Source: Leptothrix cholodnii SP-6
GTDB lineage: Bacteria > Pseudomonadota > Gammaproteobacteria > Burkholderiales > Burkholderiaceae_C
Direction: 5' to 3'
DNA length: 64,000 bases
Assembly (NCBI RefSeq): GCF_000019785.1
Contig: NC_010524.1
Location: 4,080,001 to 4,144,000, forward strand
Below, piece by piece: positions 19,601 to 28,041 of the stretch (positions are counted from its first letter, which is position 1; each line of letters starts with the position of its first letter). The notes beneath the pieces were generated by a model, which saw nothing but the letters and a program-made list of their open reading frames with translations, did not search any database and was not told the origin of the DNA. Made by a program: the position numbers and the translations under genes.

Positions 19601-20947
19601 ATGACGATGCGCATGAAGCCGCTGGCGCTCGCGTTGGCGCTGGCCAGTGCCGCCGCCTCGAGCCCGATGGCACAGACGCTGTGCCGCCCCGACAACACGA
19701 CGCCGTTCACCGCCGGCCCGGTCGATCCGGTGCACGGTTTCGCGAACACGGTGACCGATTCGGAAGGCGTCTCGCTGGTGATCTGCACCGACAGCGTCGA
19801 CGGCCTGGGCAACCCGCCGCCCTGCTTCTTCGACCCGGTGGTGGCCGGCAATGCGCAGTCCGAGGCCTCCGGCTTCGGCGGCGAGGGTTTCTGGTTCCTG
19901 GCCGACAACCAGATCGCCACCACCGGCGCCGCCGCGATCGACGCGCTGGTCGTGATGGCCACCGAAGCGGCCTACCTGACCGAGATCCCGGCCGCCGGCG
20001 AGCAGTTCTCGTTCACCCGCCTGCGCGTGCGCATCGACGTCACCGTGCCCGGCATCTACACCGTGCAGTACCCGTGGGGCGAGAAGCGCTACACCGTCAA
20101 CGCGGTGGTCGACGACCGCAACCGCCCGCTGTCGCGCGAGGTCAACGACACCACCGACATCGAGTTCACGCCCAACGGCGCGCGCACCGGCAGCGTCGGC
20201 CCCTGGCTGCGCTGGGATCCGGCGGCGGCCCCGGCCGCGCCGGCCGGCTACATCGGCGACGGCGCCACGCTGCACCGCGTGGTCGGCAGCCCGTGCGGGC
20301 GCAACTTCGTGCGCATCAGCGCCACCACGCTCAACGGCACCACGCCGCTGGCGATCGACCCGACCGACGCCGACGGCGACGGCAGCACCAGCGTGATCAG
20401 CAACCCGCTGTTCACCGTGATGGGCAAGCTCGCCCCGCAAGGCATCACGCCGCTGACGGTCACGGGCGCCTACTACAGCCGCAGCGCCGGCCAGTCGATC
20501 AGCCTGTTCGCGACCGCACCGAGCACCGCCACCGTCACCGCCACCCCGGGCGGCACGCTGGCCAGCGACGGCACCGGCCGCTTCTTCGTCCACACCGCGC
20601 TGGCCAGCGTGCCGGCCACGGTGGCGTTCAACGCCAGCAACGCCGCGCAGGGCAACGGCCCGGCGCCGACGCAGAACGTGCCGATCACCGACCTCGTGAC
20701 GGTCGGCAGCGCCAGCGCGGTCTGCAGCGGCACGCCGCGCAGCTGCACGCTGAGCGTGAGCGCCACGTCCAGCGACCAGGCCGCAACCGGCGCGCCGACG
20801 CTCAGCCTGCTGCTGGGCGGCAGCGCCACCCCGCTGGTCGACGGCGCCCTGACCCTGTCCGGCCTGAGCGTGCTGCCGGCGGCCGTGACCATCCAATCGA
20901 GTGCAGGCGGCGTGGGCAGCAAGCCCCTGACCGTCGTCAACCAATGA
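19601..20947 (+). CDS. secreted protein, paralogue of the following gene
   Basis: A 448-residue exported protein of unknown function. Residues 1-26 form a signal peptide ending near PMAQ-T. The mature part begins with a Cys-containing segment (TLCRPDNTTPF...GPVDPVHGF) and runs about 230 residues to VVGSPCGRNFVRI, then continues through Ala/Thr-rich beta-type sequence to the end. The next gene product aligns with it over nearly the full length, so the pair arose by tandem duplication. The ATG at 19601 follows AGGAG by seven bases; an earlier in-frame ATG at 19562 lacks this. The stop overlaps the next start (ATGA). Proximity to a MofA-like oxidase suggests an extracellular matrix, sheath or surface role, but that is inference. 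Confidence 0.8.
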   Translation: MTMRMKPLALALALASAAASSPMAQTLCRPDNTTPFTAGPVDPVHGFANTVTDSEGVSLVICTDSVDGLGNPPPCFFDPVVAGNAQSEASGFGGEGFWFLADNQIATTGAAAIDALVVMATEAAYLTEIPAAGEQFSFTRLRVRIDVTVPGIYTVQYPWGEKRYTVNAVVDDRNRPLSREVNDTTDIEFTPNGARTGSVGPWLRWDPAAAPAAPAGYIGDGATLHRVVGSPCGRNFVRISATTLNGTTPLAIDPTDADGDGSTSVISNPLFTVMGKLAPQGITPLTVTGAYYSRSAGQSISLFATAPSTATVTATPGGTLASDGTGRFFVHTALASVPATVAFNASNAAQGNGPAPTQNVPITDLVTVGSASAVCSGTPRSCTLSVSATSSDQAATGAPTLSLLLGGSATPLVDGALTLSGLSVLPAAVTIQSSAGGVGSKPLTVVNQ

Positions 20948-23466
20948 GCCGGGGAATGACCACCATGTTCAACCGCAAACTTTCCGTGGCACTGGTGGCC
21001 GGCGCGCTGGAGCTGTACGCCGCCTCGGTCGCCCACGCCGCCTGCCCGGTGCCCAACGGCGCCACGCCCTACGCCACCGGCCCGCTGAACCCGGTCGACG
21101 GCTACGCCGAATACGTCAGCGACAGCCGCGGCACCTCGCTGCAGATCTGCCGCAACGCCGACCTGTGCTTCTTCGACGAGCCGGTGCCCGGCAACCTGGT
21201 GTCGGCACAGACCGGCACCGGCGGCGAGTCGTTCTACTGGCTGGCCGAAGCCTCGGTGGCCGATGCCACCGCCGGTTTCGAGGCCCTGCTGGTGATGGCC
21301 GCCGAGGCTACCTACGCCACCGCCGAGCCGACCGCCGGCGAGCAGCTCACCTTCACGCGCTTTCGCCTGCGCCTGGACGTGCCGCAGCCCGGCGTGTATC
21401 AGGTCGAGCACCCGTACGGCGTCGACAGCTACCGCATCGAGGCCCTGGAAACCGGCCGCGACCTGAGCGAGACCTTCGACATCAGCTTCGTGCCCGACCA
21501 GCCCGACGCACGCGGCAAGGTCGGCCCCTGGCTGACCTGGGATCCGGTGCTGGCACCGCCGCCACCAGCCGGCTACATCGGTGACGGCGCCACGCCGCAG
21601 CCGGTGGTGGGCAGCCCCTGCGACACCAACTTCGTGCGCATCACCGCGACCGACTTCAACGGCCTGCCGATCGTCATCAACGCCAACGGCAGCAACGTCA
21701 TCCGCACCGACCTGTTCGTGGTGCAGGGCCAGCTGTTCGACGGCCGGGTGCAGACCCCGCTGGACGCCGACCGCGTGACCTACAGCCGCACGCCCGAGCG
21801 GGTCGGCCAGGTCGACGCCTTCGCCACCTCGGCGGCCACGGCCGCCGTGACGATCCAGGACAGCGCCGGCACGCCGGCCGCGTCGGCCCGCCTGGCCACG
21901 CCGACGCCGCTGACCGCCGACGGCAACGGCAAGTTCTTCACCAGCGAGGTGCTGGCCGACGCACCCGACACCACCGCCCTGCCCGGCGCGATCGACGTCA
22001 ATGCGCTGGTCGCCGACGGCAACACCGACGCCACCCGGCTGGTGCGCGCGCTGGTCGACCAGGTCACCATCACCCAGGCCGACTACGACCTGTCGACCGG
22101 CCTGCTCAACATCGCCGCCAGCTCCAGCGACACCCGCGTGCCGCCGACGCTGACGGTGCAGGAATACCTGCGCCCGGTCGGCGCGCCGATCGCCACGGTG
22201 GCGCCGCCCTCGCACGTCACCGTGATGTCGTCGGCCGGCGGCTGGGACCGCGTGCCGGTGCGCACGCTGGCCGCACTCGACCAGTCAGAACCCCCGGCCG
22301 CGCCGGGCGCCATCGGTGCGGTGGCCGACTCGCCGACCCAGGTCACGCTCGGCTGGAGCGACAACGCCGACAACGAGGGCGGTTTCGAGATCCTGCGCAA
22401 CGGCGTGCTGATCGCCACCACCGCGGCCGACGCGACCTCGTTCGTCGACACCGCCGCGCCGCAGGACAGCACGCTGACCTACCAGGTCGTGGCCGTCAAC
22501 GCCGGCGGCCGCAGCGCCGCGGCCACCATCACGGTGAGCACCCCGGTGCTGCTGATCGCACCGAGCGCGCTGGCCACCACCGCCGTCACCGGCAACAGCG
22601 TCGCGCTGCGCTGGACCGACAACGCCGCCAACGAGGCCGGCTACCTGGTGCTGCGCAACGGCCTGGTGATCGCCACGCTGGCGGCCAACACGGCGGTCTA
22701 CACCGACACCACCGTGGCGCCGAGCACGGCCTACACCTACCAGGTGCAGGCCACCCACGCGCGCGCCCCGGCGGCCGGCTCGAACGTCATCACCGTGACC
22801 ACGCCGGCGCTGATCAGCATCGTCGCGCCGGCCAACCTGAGCGCCGTGCTCGGCACGGTGGCCAACAGCGCCCGGCTGAACTGGACCGACGCGTCGACCG
22901 GCGAAACCGGCTACCGCGTGCAGCGCGCCACGATCACCATCGCGGCCAACGGCACCGCCACCACGGGCGCCTTCGCGACGATCACCACGCCCAGCGGCAA
23001 CCTGCCCGCCAACGCCACCACGGTGCAGAACACCGGCCTGGCCGCCAACGCGCTGTACGCCTACCGGGTCAACGCCGTGAACGGCGCCACCCAGGGCCCG
23101 ACCACGCAGGTCGTCCGCCACAACGGCACCCTGCCGGTGCCGGCCGGGCTGCGCAGCAACGTCACCAACGGCCTGCTGGGCGTCGGTGCCACGCCGGTGG
23201 GCCGGGTGCCGCTGAGCTGGACCGCCAGCACCGTGGCGGCCGTGGCCGGCTACGAGCTCGAGCGCTGCGTCGGCGCGCTGACCGTCTGCAATGCAGCCGG
23301 CGCCACCTGGATCCCGGTGACACGCCTGAACGGCCGCGCCACCCGCACGTTCAACGTCGACGGCCTGCCCTCGCGCCAGGCCCAGTCGTTCCGCATCCGC
23401 AGCCACACCGGCACGGTCGGGCTGACCGGCGCCTGGTCGGCCGCGGTGGTCGGCACGCCGCGCTGA
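20944..23466 (+). CDS. secreted protein with four fibronectin-III-like repeats
   Basis: An 840-residue exported protein. A signal peptide (about residues 1-33, cut near AHA-A) precedes a 430-residue region paralogous to the upstream protein, with shared blocks such as AGEQ-FTR-R-R-DV, VGPWL-WDP and AGYIGDGAT. From about residue 453 to the end come four fibronectin-type-III-like domains; the first two are closely alike (LGWSDNADNEGGFEILRNG against LRWTDNAANEAGYLVLRNG). It overlaps the upstream gene by 4 bp. Starts at 20956 and 20965 are also possible. No catalytic motif is visible; an adhesive or structural extracellular protein is likely. A rho-independent terminator follows. Confidence 0.8.
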   Translation: MSRGMTTMFNRKLSVALVAGALELYAASVAHAACPVPNGATPYATGPLNPVDGYAEYVSDSRGTSLQICRNADLCFFDEPVPGNLVSAQTGTGGESFYWLAEASVADATAGFEALLVMAAEATYATAEPTAGEQLTFTRFRLRLDVPQPGVYQVEHPYGVDSYRIEALETGRDLSETFDISFVPDQPDARGKVGPWLTWDPVLAPPPPAGYIGDGATPQPVVGSPCDTNFVRITATDFNGLPIVINANGSNVIRTDLFVVQGQLFDGRVQTPLDADRVTYSRTPERVGQVDAFATSAATAAVTIQDSAGTPAASARLATPTPLTADGNGKFFTSEVLADAPDTTALPGAIDVNALVADGNTDATRLVRALVDQVTITQADYDLSTGLLNIAASSSDTRVPPTLTVQEYLRPVGAPIATVAPPSHVTVMSSAGGWDRVPVRTLAALDQSEPPAAPGAIGAVADSPTQVTLGWSDNADNEGGFEILRNGVLIATTAADATSFVDTAAPQDSTLTYQVVAVNAGGRSAAATITVSTPVLLIAPSALATTAVTGNSVALRWTDNAANEAGYLVLRNGLVIATLAANTAVYTDTTVAPSTAYTYQVQATHARAPAAGSNVITVTTPALISIVAPANLSAVLGTVANSARLNWTDASTGETGYRVQRATITIAANGTATTGAFATITTPSGNLPANATTVQNTGLAANALYAYRVNAVNGATQGPTTQVVRHNGTLPVPAGLRSNVTNGLLGVGATPVGRVPLSWTASTVAAVAGYELERCVGALTVCNAAGATWIPVTRLNGRATRTFNVDGLPSRQAQSFRIRSHTGTVGLTGAWSAAVVGTPR

Positions 23467-23493
23467 TCGCACACGGCCATCAGGCTGATCGCA

Positions 23494-23527
23494 ACGCCCC
23501 GGACGGCTCGCCGCCCGGGGCGTTTTT
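23494..23527 (+). terminator. rho-independent terminator
   Basis: ACGCCCCGG pairs with CCGGGGCGT, and five T residues follow. It lies 28 bp after the fibronectin-repeat gene and closes that transcription unit. Confidence 0.88.
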
Positions 23528-23586
23528 CATGCCGGATTCGACGCACTGCGTCAACCTCGGTGCACAAGATTCGGGTGAACCCTGAT

Positions 23587-23614
23587 TTGATTCGGATCAG
23601 ATCTTCATTAAACT
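23587..23614 (+). promoter_or_regulatory. possible promoter with FNR-like dyad, gentisate operon
   Basis: TTGATTCGGATCAG (23587-23600) matches the FNR-type dyad TTGAT-N4-ATCAA at all but the last base. Its first half could also act as a -35 (TTGATT), with TAAACT 16 bp further on as -10. A regulator of another family binding the TGATTCGGATCA dyad is equally possible. Confidence 0.35.
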
Positions 23615-23662
23615 AATCGTCAGCATGCACACTATCAGCATTCACAGCGCAAGGACTCGCAC

Positions 23663-24865
23663 ATGAACGCAACTGGACTTTCGGATCTCCCGGTGCTGGT
23701 CGCCGGTGGTGGCATCGGCGGCCTGGCCGCGGCGCTGGCGCTGGTGCGCCAGGGTTTCAAGGTCAAGGTGCTGGAGCAGGCACCCGAGATCGGCGAGATC
23801 GGCGCGGGCATCCAGCTCGGCCCCAACGCCTTCCACGCCTTCGACGCCCTGGGCGTGGGCGAGAAGGCGCGCGGCCGCGCGGTCTACACCGACTACATGG
23901 TGATGCACGACGCCATCGACGAATACCAGGTCGGCAAGATCCCCACCGGCGAGGCCTTCATCCAGCGCTTCGGCAACCCCTACGCGGTGATCCACCGCGT
24001 CGACGTGCACCTGTCGCTGCTCGAAGGTGCGCAGGAAACCGGCCGGATCGAGTTCTTGACCTCGACGCGCTGCGAGCGCATCGAGCAGGACGACACCGGT
24101 GTCACCGTCTACGACCAGCACGGCACCGCCCACCGCGGCGTGGCGCTGATCGGCGCCGACGGCGTCAAGTCGGTGGTGCGCCAGCAGTACGTCAACGACC
24201 CGGCGCGCGTGACCGGCCACGTGGTCTACCGCGCGGTGGTCGACAAGAAGGACTTCCCCGAAGACCTGCAGTGGAACGCCGCCAGCATCTGGGTCGGCCC
24301 CAACTGCCACCTGGTGCACTACCCGCTGCGGGGCGGCGAGCAGTACAACGTGGTCGTCACCTTCCACAGCCGCGAGCAGGAGGAATGGGGCGTGCGCGAC
24401 GGCAGCAAGGAGGAGGTGCAGAGCTACTTCCAGGGCATCTGCCCGAAGGCGCGCCAGCTCATCGACCTGCCCAAGACCTGGAAACGCTGGGCCACCGCCG
24501 ACCGCGAGCCGATCGGCCAATGGACCTACGGCCGCGCCACGCTGCTGGGCGACGCCGCCCACCCGACCACGCAGTACATGGCGCAAGGCGCCTGCATGGC
24601 GATCGAAGATGCCGTGACGCTGGGCGAGGCGCTGCGTGTCAACGGCAACGATTTCACCCAGGCCTTCGACCTGTACCAGCGCTCGCGCGTGGCGCGCACC
24701 GCGCGCATCGTGCTGTCCAGCCGCGAGATGGGTCGCATCTATCACGCCAAGGGCGTCGAGCGCCTGGTGCGCAACGACCTGTGGAAAGGCCGCACGCCCG
24801 AGCGTTTCTATGACGCGATGGAATGGCTGTACGGCTGGAACGTCGACAACTGTCTGGCGAAATGA
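23663..24865 (+). CDS. 3-hydroxybenzoate 6-monooxygenase
   Basis: A 400-residue class A flavoprotein monooxygenase that hydroxylates 3-hydroxybenzoate to gentisate using NADH and O2. The FAD dinucleotide motif VAGGGIGGLAAALALV is near residue 11 and the second FAD motif LLGDAAHPTTQYMAQGAC near residue 292; the C-terminal half ends with the RFYDAMEWLYGWN segment seen in this family. It heads a compact operon with gentisate dioxygenase, fumarylpyruvate hydrolase and maleylpyruvate isomerase, which makes the assignment to the 3-hydroxybenzoate branch strong. Salicylate 5- or 1-hydroxylation is less likely. The stop overlaps a possible upstream start of the next gene (ATGA). Confidence 0.92.
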   Translation: MNATGLSDLPVLVAGGGIGGLAAALALVRQGFKVKVLEQAPEIGEIGAGIQLGPNAFHAFDALGVGEKARGRAVYTDYMVMHDAIDEYQVGKIPTGEAFIQRFGNPYAVIHRVDVHLSLLEGAQETGRIEFLTSTRCERIEQDDTGVTVYDQHGTAHRGVALIGADGVKSVVRQQYVNDPARVTGHVVYRAVVDKKDFPEDLQWNAASIWVGPNCHLVHYPLRGGEQYNVVVTFHSREQEEWGVRDGSKEEVQSYFQGICPKARQLIDLPKTWKRWATADREPIGQWTYGRATLLGDAAHPTTQYMAQGACMAIEDAVTLGEALRVNGNDFTQAFDLYQRSRVARTARIVLSSREMGRIYHAKGVERLVRNDLWKGRTPERFYDAMEWLYGWNVDNCLAK

Positions 24866-24879
24866 TTGGGGAACACACC

Positions 24880-25917
24880 ATGCAAGAACTTGGACGCCTC
24901 GAAGACCTGCCCGCCGACTACGTGCAGGCACTGCGTGACCTGAACCTCGTGCCGCTGTGGCCGAGCCTGCGCGGCGTGCTGCCGCCGGGCAAGCCGCGGC
25001 CCAACACCCGCGCCACCGCCTGGGCCTACGAATCGATCAAGCCGCTGCTGCTGAAAGCCGGCGAACTGACGCCGATCGAGAAGGCCGAGCGCCGCGTGCT
25101 GGTGCTCGCCAACCCCGGCCACGGCCTGGAGAAGATGCAGGCCAGCGCCGCGATGTACCTCGGCATGCAGTTGCTGCTGCCGGGTGAGTGGGCGCCGTCG
25201 CACCGCCACACGCCCAACGCGGTGCGCATGATCGTCGAGGGTGAAGGCGCCTACACCACGGTCGACGGCGAGAAGTGCCCGATGTCGCGTGGCGACCTGA
25301 TCCTGACACCCACCGGCCTGTGGCACGAACACGGCCACGACGGCAGCGAGCCGGTGGTCTGGCTCGACGTGCTCGATCTGCCGCTGGTCTATTACATGGA
25401 GGCCTCGTATCACATCAACGGCGAGCGCCAGACCGTCAAGCCCGGCCAGGGTGACCGCGCCTATGCACGCGGCGGCGTGGCGCCGACGGTGATGTTCGAT
25501 CGCTCGGACAAGCGCTACCCGATGCTGCGCTACCCGTGGGTCGACGCACGCGCCGCGCTGGTGTCGCTGGCCGCCGACCGGCCGGATCTGGACGCGGTGC
25601 AGGTCACCTACGTCAACCCCGAGACCGGCGCCGACGTCGAGAACATCCTCGGTTTCTACGCGCTGATGCTGCGCCCGGGCCAGACGCTGCGCCTGCCGGT
25701 GCGCTCGCCGGCGATGGTGTTCCACGTCATCGAAGGTGGTGCCGAGGTGAAGGTCGAAGACCAGCGTTTCACGCTCACCGAGGCCGACACCTGCTGCGCG
25801 CCCGGCTACACCGAGGTGAGCCTCGTCAACCGCTCGGCCGACACGCCCACCTTCGTCTTCATCGCCGACGAATCGCCGCTGCACCGCAAGCTCGGCGTGT
25901 TCGAGAACCGCGGCTGA
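24880..25917 (+). CDS. gtdA: gentisate 1,2-dioxygenase
   Basis: A 345-residue bicupin Fe(II) enzyme that opens the gentisate ring to maleylpyruvate. The N-terminal cupin carries the metal-binding segment PSHRHTPNAVRMIVEGEGAYT near residues 105-125; the second cupin lies in the C-terminal third (VFHVIEGGAEVKVEDQRF). Length and the opening LPADYVQALRDLNLVPLWP match the family. I chose the ATG at 24880, preceded by TGGGGA. An in-frame ATG at 24862 overlaps the upstream stop and would add six residues; coupling through it is possible. Confidence 0.94.
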   Translation: MQELGRLEDLPADYVQALRDLNLVPLWPSLRGVLPPGKPRPNTRATAWAYESIKPLLLKAGELTPIEKAERRVLVLANPGHGLEKMQASAAMYLGMQLLLPGEWAPSHRHTPNAVRMIVEGEGAYTTVDGEKCPMSRGDLILTPTGLWHEHGHDGSEPVVWLDVLDLPLVYYMEASYHINGERQTVKPGQGDRAYARGGVAPTVMFDRSDKRYPMLRYPWVDARAALVSLAADRPDLDAVQVTYVNPETGADVENILGFYALMLRPGQTLRLPVRSPAMVFHVIEGGAEVKVEDQRFTLTEADTCCAPGYTEVSLVNRSADTPTFVFIADESPLHRKLGVFENRG

Positions 25918-25969
25918 AAATCGGCCCGCCCCTTCTTTTTAGATCTGCTTTGAATCTTCAGGAAACCCC

Positions 25970-26677
25970 ATGACCGAACCGACCTACCTCTGGAACCCGC
26001 CGCCCGTCTACTCTCTGCCGGTGCGCGGCAAGACCGAGCGCTTGGCCGTAAACCGCCTGTTCTTCGTCGGCCGCAACTACCACGCGCATGCGGTCGAGAT
26101 GGGCAAGCCGGTCGACAAGAGCGTCGAGCGGCCGTTCTATTTCACCAAGGCGCCGTCGACGCTGGTCGAGTCGGGTGCCACCGTGGCCTATCCGCCCGAG
26201 ACCAAGAACTACCACTTCGAGATGGAACTGGTGGTGGCGATCGGCGCGGCAGGTTTTCGCGTCAAGGCCGAAGACGCGCACACCGTCATCTACGGCTACG
26301 CCGTGGGCCTGGACATGACGCGCCGCGACCTGCAACTCGTCGCCCGCGACAAGGGCCGGCCGTGGACGCTGGGCAAGGACATCGAGCAAGGCTCGGTCTG
26401 CTCCGAGATCGTGCCGATGGCCGGCACGGTGATCGGCGAGGGCGAGATCGCGCTGGCCGTCAACGGCGTCACCAAGCAGCACTCGGACGTCAACAAGCTG
26501 ATCTGGGACATCCGCGAAATCATCGCCGACCTGAGCCTGTTCTATCACCTGCAGCCCGGCGACCTGATCTACACCGGCACGCCCGAAGGCGTGGGCGCGG
26601 TGGTGGCGGGTGACCACATCACCGGCCACGTGGCCGGCGTGGCCGAGGTCGCGCTGACCATCGGCGCGGCTGAATAA
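25970..26677 (+). CDS. fumarylpyruvate hydrolase
   Basis: A 235-residue member of the fumarylacetoacetate hydrolase fold that splits fumarylpyruvate into fumarate and pyruvate. Visible features are [16 protein letters not shown], the metal-binding acidic [10 protein letters not shown], the [10 protein letters not shown] segment, and the C-terminal [21 protein letters not shown] precedes the ATG by five bases. It follows the dioxygenase by 52 bp and is 4 bp ahead of the isomerase gene. A fumarylacetoacetate substrate is less likely because homogentisate genes are absent here. Confidence 0.92.
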   Translation: MTEPTYLWNPPPVYSLPVRGKTERLAVNRLFFVGRNYHAHAVEMGKPVDKSVERPFYFTKAPSTLVESGATVAYPPETKNYHFEMELVVAIGAAGFRVKAEDAHTVIYGYAVGLDMTRRDLQLVARDKGRPWTLGKDIEQGSVCSEIVPMAGTVIGEGEIALAVNGVTKQHSDVNKLIWDIREIIADLSLFYHLQPGDLIYTGTPEGVGAVVAGDHITGHVAGVAEVALTIGAAE

Positions 26678-26681
26678 ACCC

Positions 26682-27320
26682 ATGAAGCTGTACAACTTCT
26701 TTCGCAGCGGCACCTCGCATCGGCTGCGCATTGCCCTGAACCTCAAGGGCCTGACGACCGAGTACGTCGCGGTCGACCTGCGCACCGAGGCGCACCTGAA
26801 GGCCGAGTTCAAGGCCATCAACCCGCAAGGCCTGGTGCCGGCGCTGGCGCTCGACGACGGCCGGATGCTGATCCAGTCGCCGGCCATCATCGAGTGGCTG
26901 GAAGAGCGCCACCCGAGCCCGGCGCTGCTGCCCGCCGACCCGGAAGACCGCGCCCGCGTGCGTGCGCTGGCGGCGATCGTCGGCTGCGACATCCACCCGA
27001 TCAACAACCGCCGCATCCTCGAGACGCTGCGCAAGCAGTTCGGCGCCGACGAGACCACGGTCAACGCCTGGTGCGCGGCCTGGATCGGCGACGGCTTCGA
27101 TGCCATCGAGGCGCTGCTGGCGGCCGATGCCAAGCGCGGTGCGTTCTGCTTCGGCGACGCGCCGACGCTGGCCGACGTCTACCTGGTGCCGCAGGTGGAG
27201 AGCGCGCGGCGCTTCAAGGTCGACCTGACGCGCTGGCCGCTGATCGCGGCGGTGGATGCGGCTTGCGGCCAACTCGAAGCGTTCCGCCGCGCCGCGCCGG
27301 CGGCGCAGCCGGACGCCTGA
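26682..27320 (+). CDS. maiA: maleylpyruvate (maleylacetoacetate) isomerase, zeta-class GST
   Basis: A 212-residue zeta-class glutathione transferase that isomerises maleylpyruvate to fumarylpyruvate with glutathione as cofactor. The N-terminal thioredoxin-like domain has the active-site segment FFRSGTSHRLRIALNLKG and the GSH-contact INPQGLVPAL and IQSPAIIEWLEE; the C-terminal helical domain contains VGCDIHPINNRRIL. Its operon position after fumarylpyruvate hydrolase points to maleylpyruvate rather than maleylacetoacetate as substrate. It is the last enzyme gene before the TRAP transporter leader. Confidence 0.9.
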   Translation: MKLYNFFRSGTSHRLRIALNLKGLTTEYVAVDLRTEAHLKAEFKAINPQGLVPALALDDGRMLIQSPAIIEWLEERHPSPALLPADPEDRARVRALAAIVGCDIHPINNRRILETLRKQFGADETTVNAWCAAWIGDGFDAIEALLAADAKRGAFCFGDAPTLADVYLVPQVESARRFKVDLTRWPLIAAVDAACGQLEAFRRAAPAAQPDA

Positions 27321-27379
27321 CCGGGCCCCCGAACCGGGGACGCTGCATCGGCGACTCGCCGGTCGTCCTCGGCCAAAGC

Positions 27380-27485
27380 ATGCCAATTCAATCCAATCAG
27401 GGCTAACCCGATATACCCGATTGGCATAGCTGCTAGCGTGCATTCGCTCTGGCCCACCGTTTCGAGGGTAGGGAGAATGCACGCT
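27380..27485 (+). promoter_or_regulatory. leader with two inverted repeats ahead of the TRAP operon
   Basis: ATGCCAAT (27380-27387) is mirrored by ATTGGCAT (27420-27427), and AGCGTGCATTC (27435-27445) by GAATGCACGCT (27475-27485). The second could form an 11-bp stem ending 19 bp before the GTG start of the TRAP small subunit. The first has the look of a regulator binding site. The segment is A/T-richer than its flanks, so it is probably the promoter region of the transporter. Confidence 0.5.
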
Positions 27486-27504
27486 CCCAAACTGGAGACT
27501 TTCC

Positions 27505-28041
27505 GTGCACGAACCCCTACCCCCTGACCTCGCGCCCGCCGTCGCGCCGGTCGAACACGGCGCCTACGGCCGCGCGCTGAGGGCGTGCGCACGGGTGCTG
27601 GCGCTGGCCGGCGGACTGGTCTTCATCGCCCTGGTCGGCATGTCGATCGTCTCGATCGTCGGCCGCAAGATCGCCTCGGCACCGGTGCCCGGCGACGTCG
27701 AGCTGCTGCAGATGTGCGCCGCGTTCGCGTCGGCGAGCTTCTTCGCCTGGTGTCACCTGAACCACGGCGACGTGCGGGTCGACTTCTTCACCCAGCACCT
27801 GCGCGAGATCACGGTGCGCCGGATGGACGGCGTGGGCTCGGTGCTGGTCGGCCTGTTCGGCGCGCTGATCGCCTGGCGCAGCTTCGCCGGTGCGATGAAC
27901 CTGCGCGAGTTCGAGGAGACCTCGCCGATCCTCGGCCTGCCGCTGTGGATCGCCCAGGTGCTGATGGTGCCGGGCTTCGTGGTGCTCGCCCTGGCGGGCT
28001 TCTACATGGCCTCGCGGCTGTTGCGTGGAGAGAAGGCATGA
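27505..28041 (+). CDS. TRAP transporter small permease subunit (DctQ type)
   Basis: A 178-residue membrane protein with four hydrophobic segments, the usual DctQ layout; the first lies at about residues 32-52 and the last near 152-170. Together with the large subunit and the periplasmic binding protein it imports organic acids driven by the sodium or proton gradient. It starts with GTG at 27505, preceded by CTGGAGA. Its stop overlaps the DctM start (ATGA). Position after the gentisate genes suggests that 3-hydroxybenzoate, gentisate or a related aromatic acid is the cargo; this is inferred. Confidence 0.85.
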   Translation: MHEPLPPDLAPAVAPVEHGAYGRALRACARVLALAGGLVFIALVGMSIVSIVGRKIASAPVPGDVELLQMCAAFASASFFAWCHLNHGDVRVDFFTQHLREITVRRMDGVGSVLVGLFGALIAWRSFAGAMNLREFEETSPILGLPLWIAQVLMVPGFVVLALAGFYMASRLLRGEKA

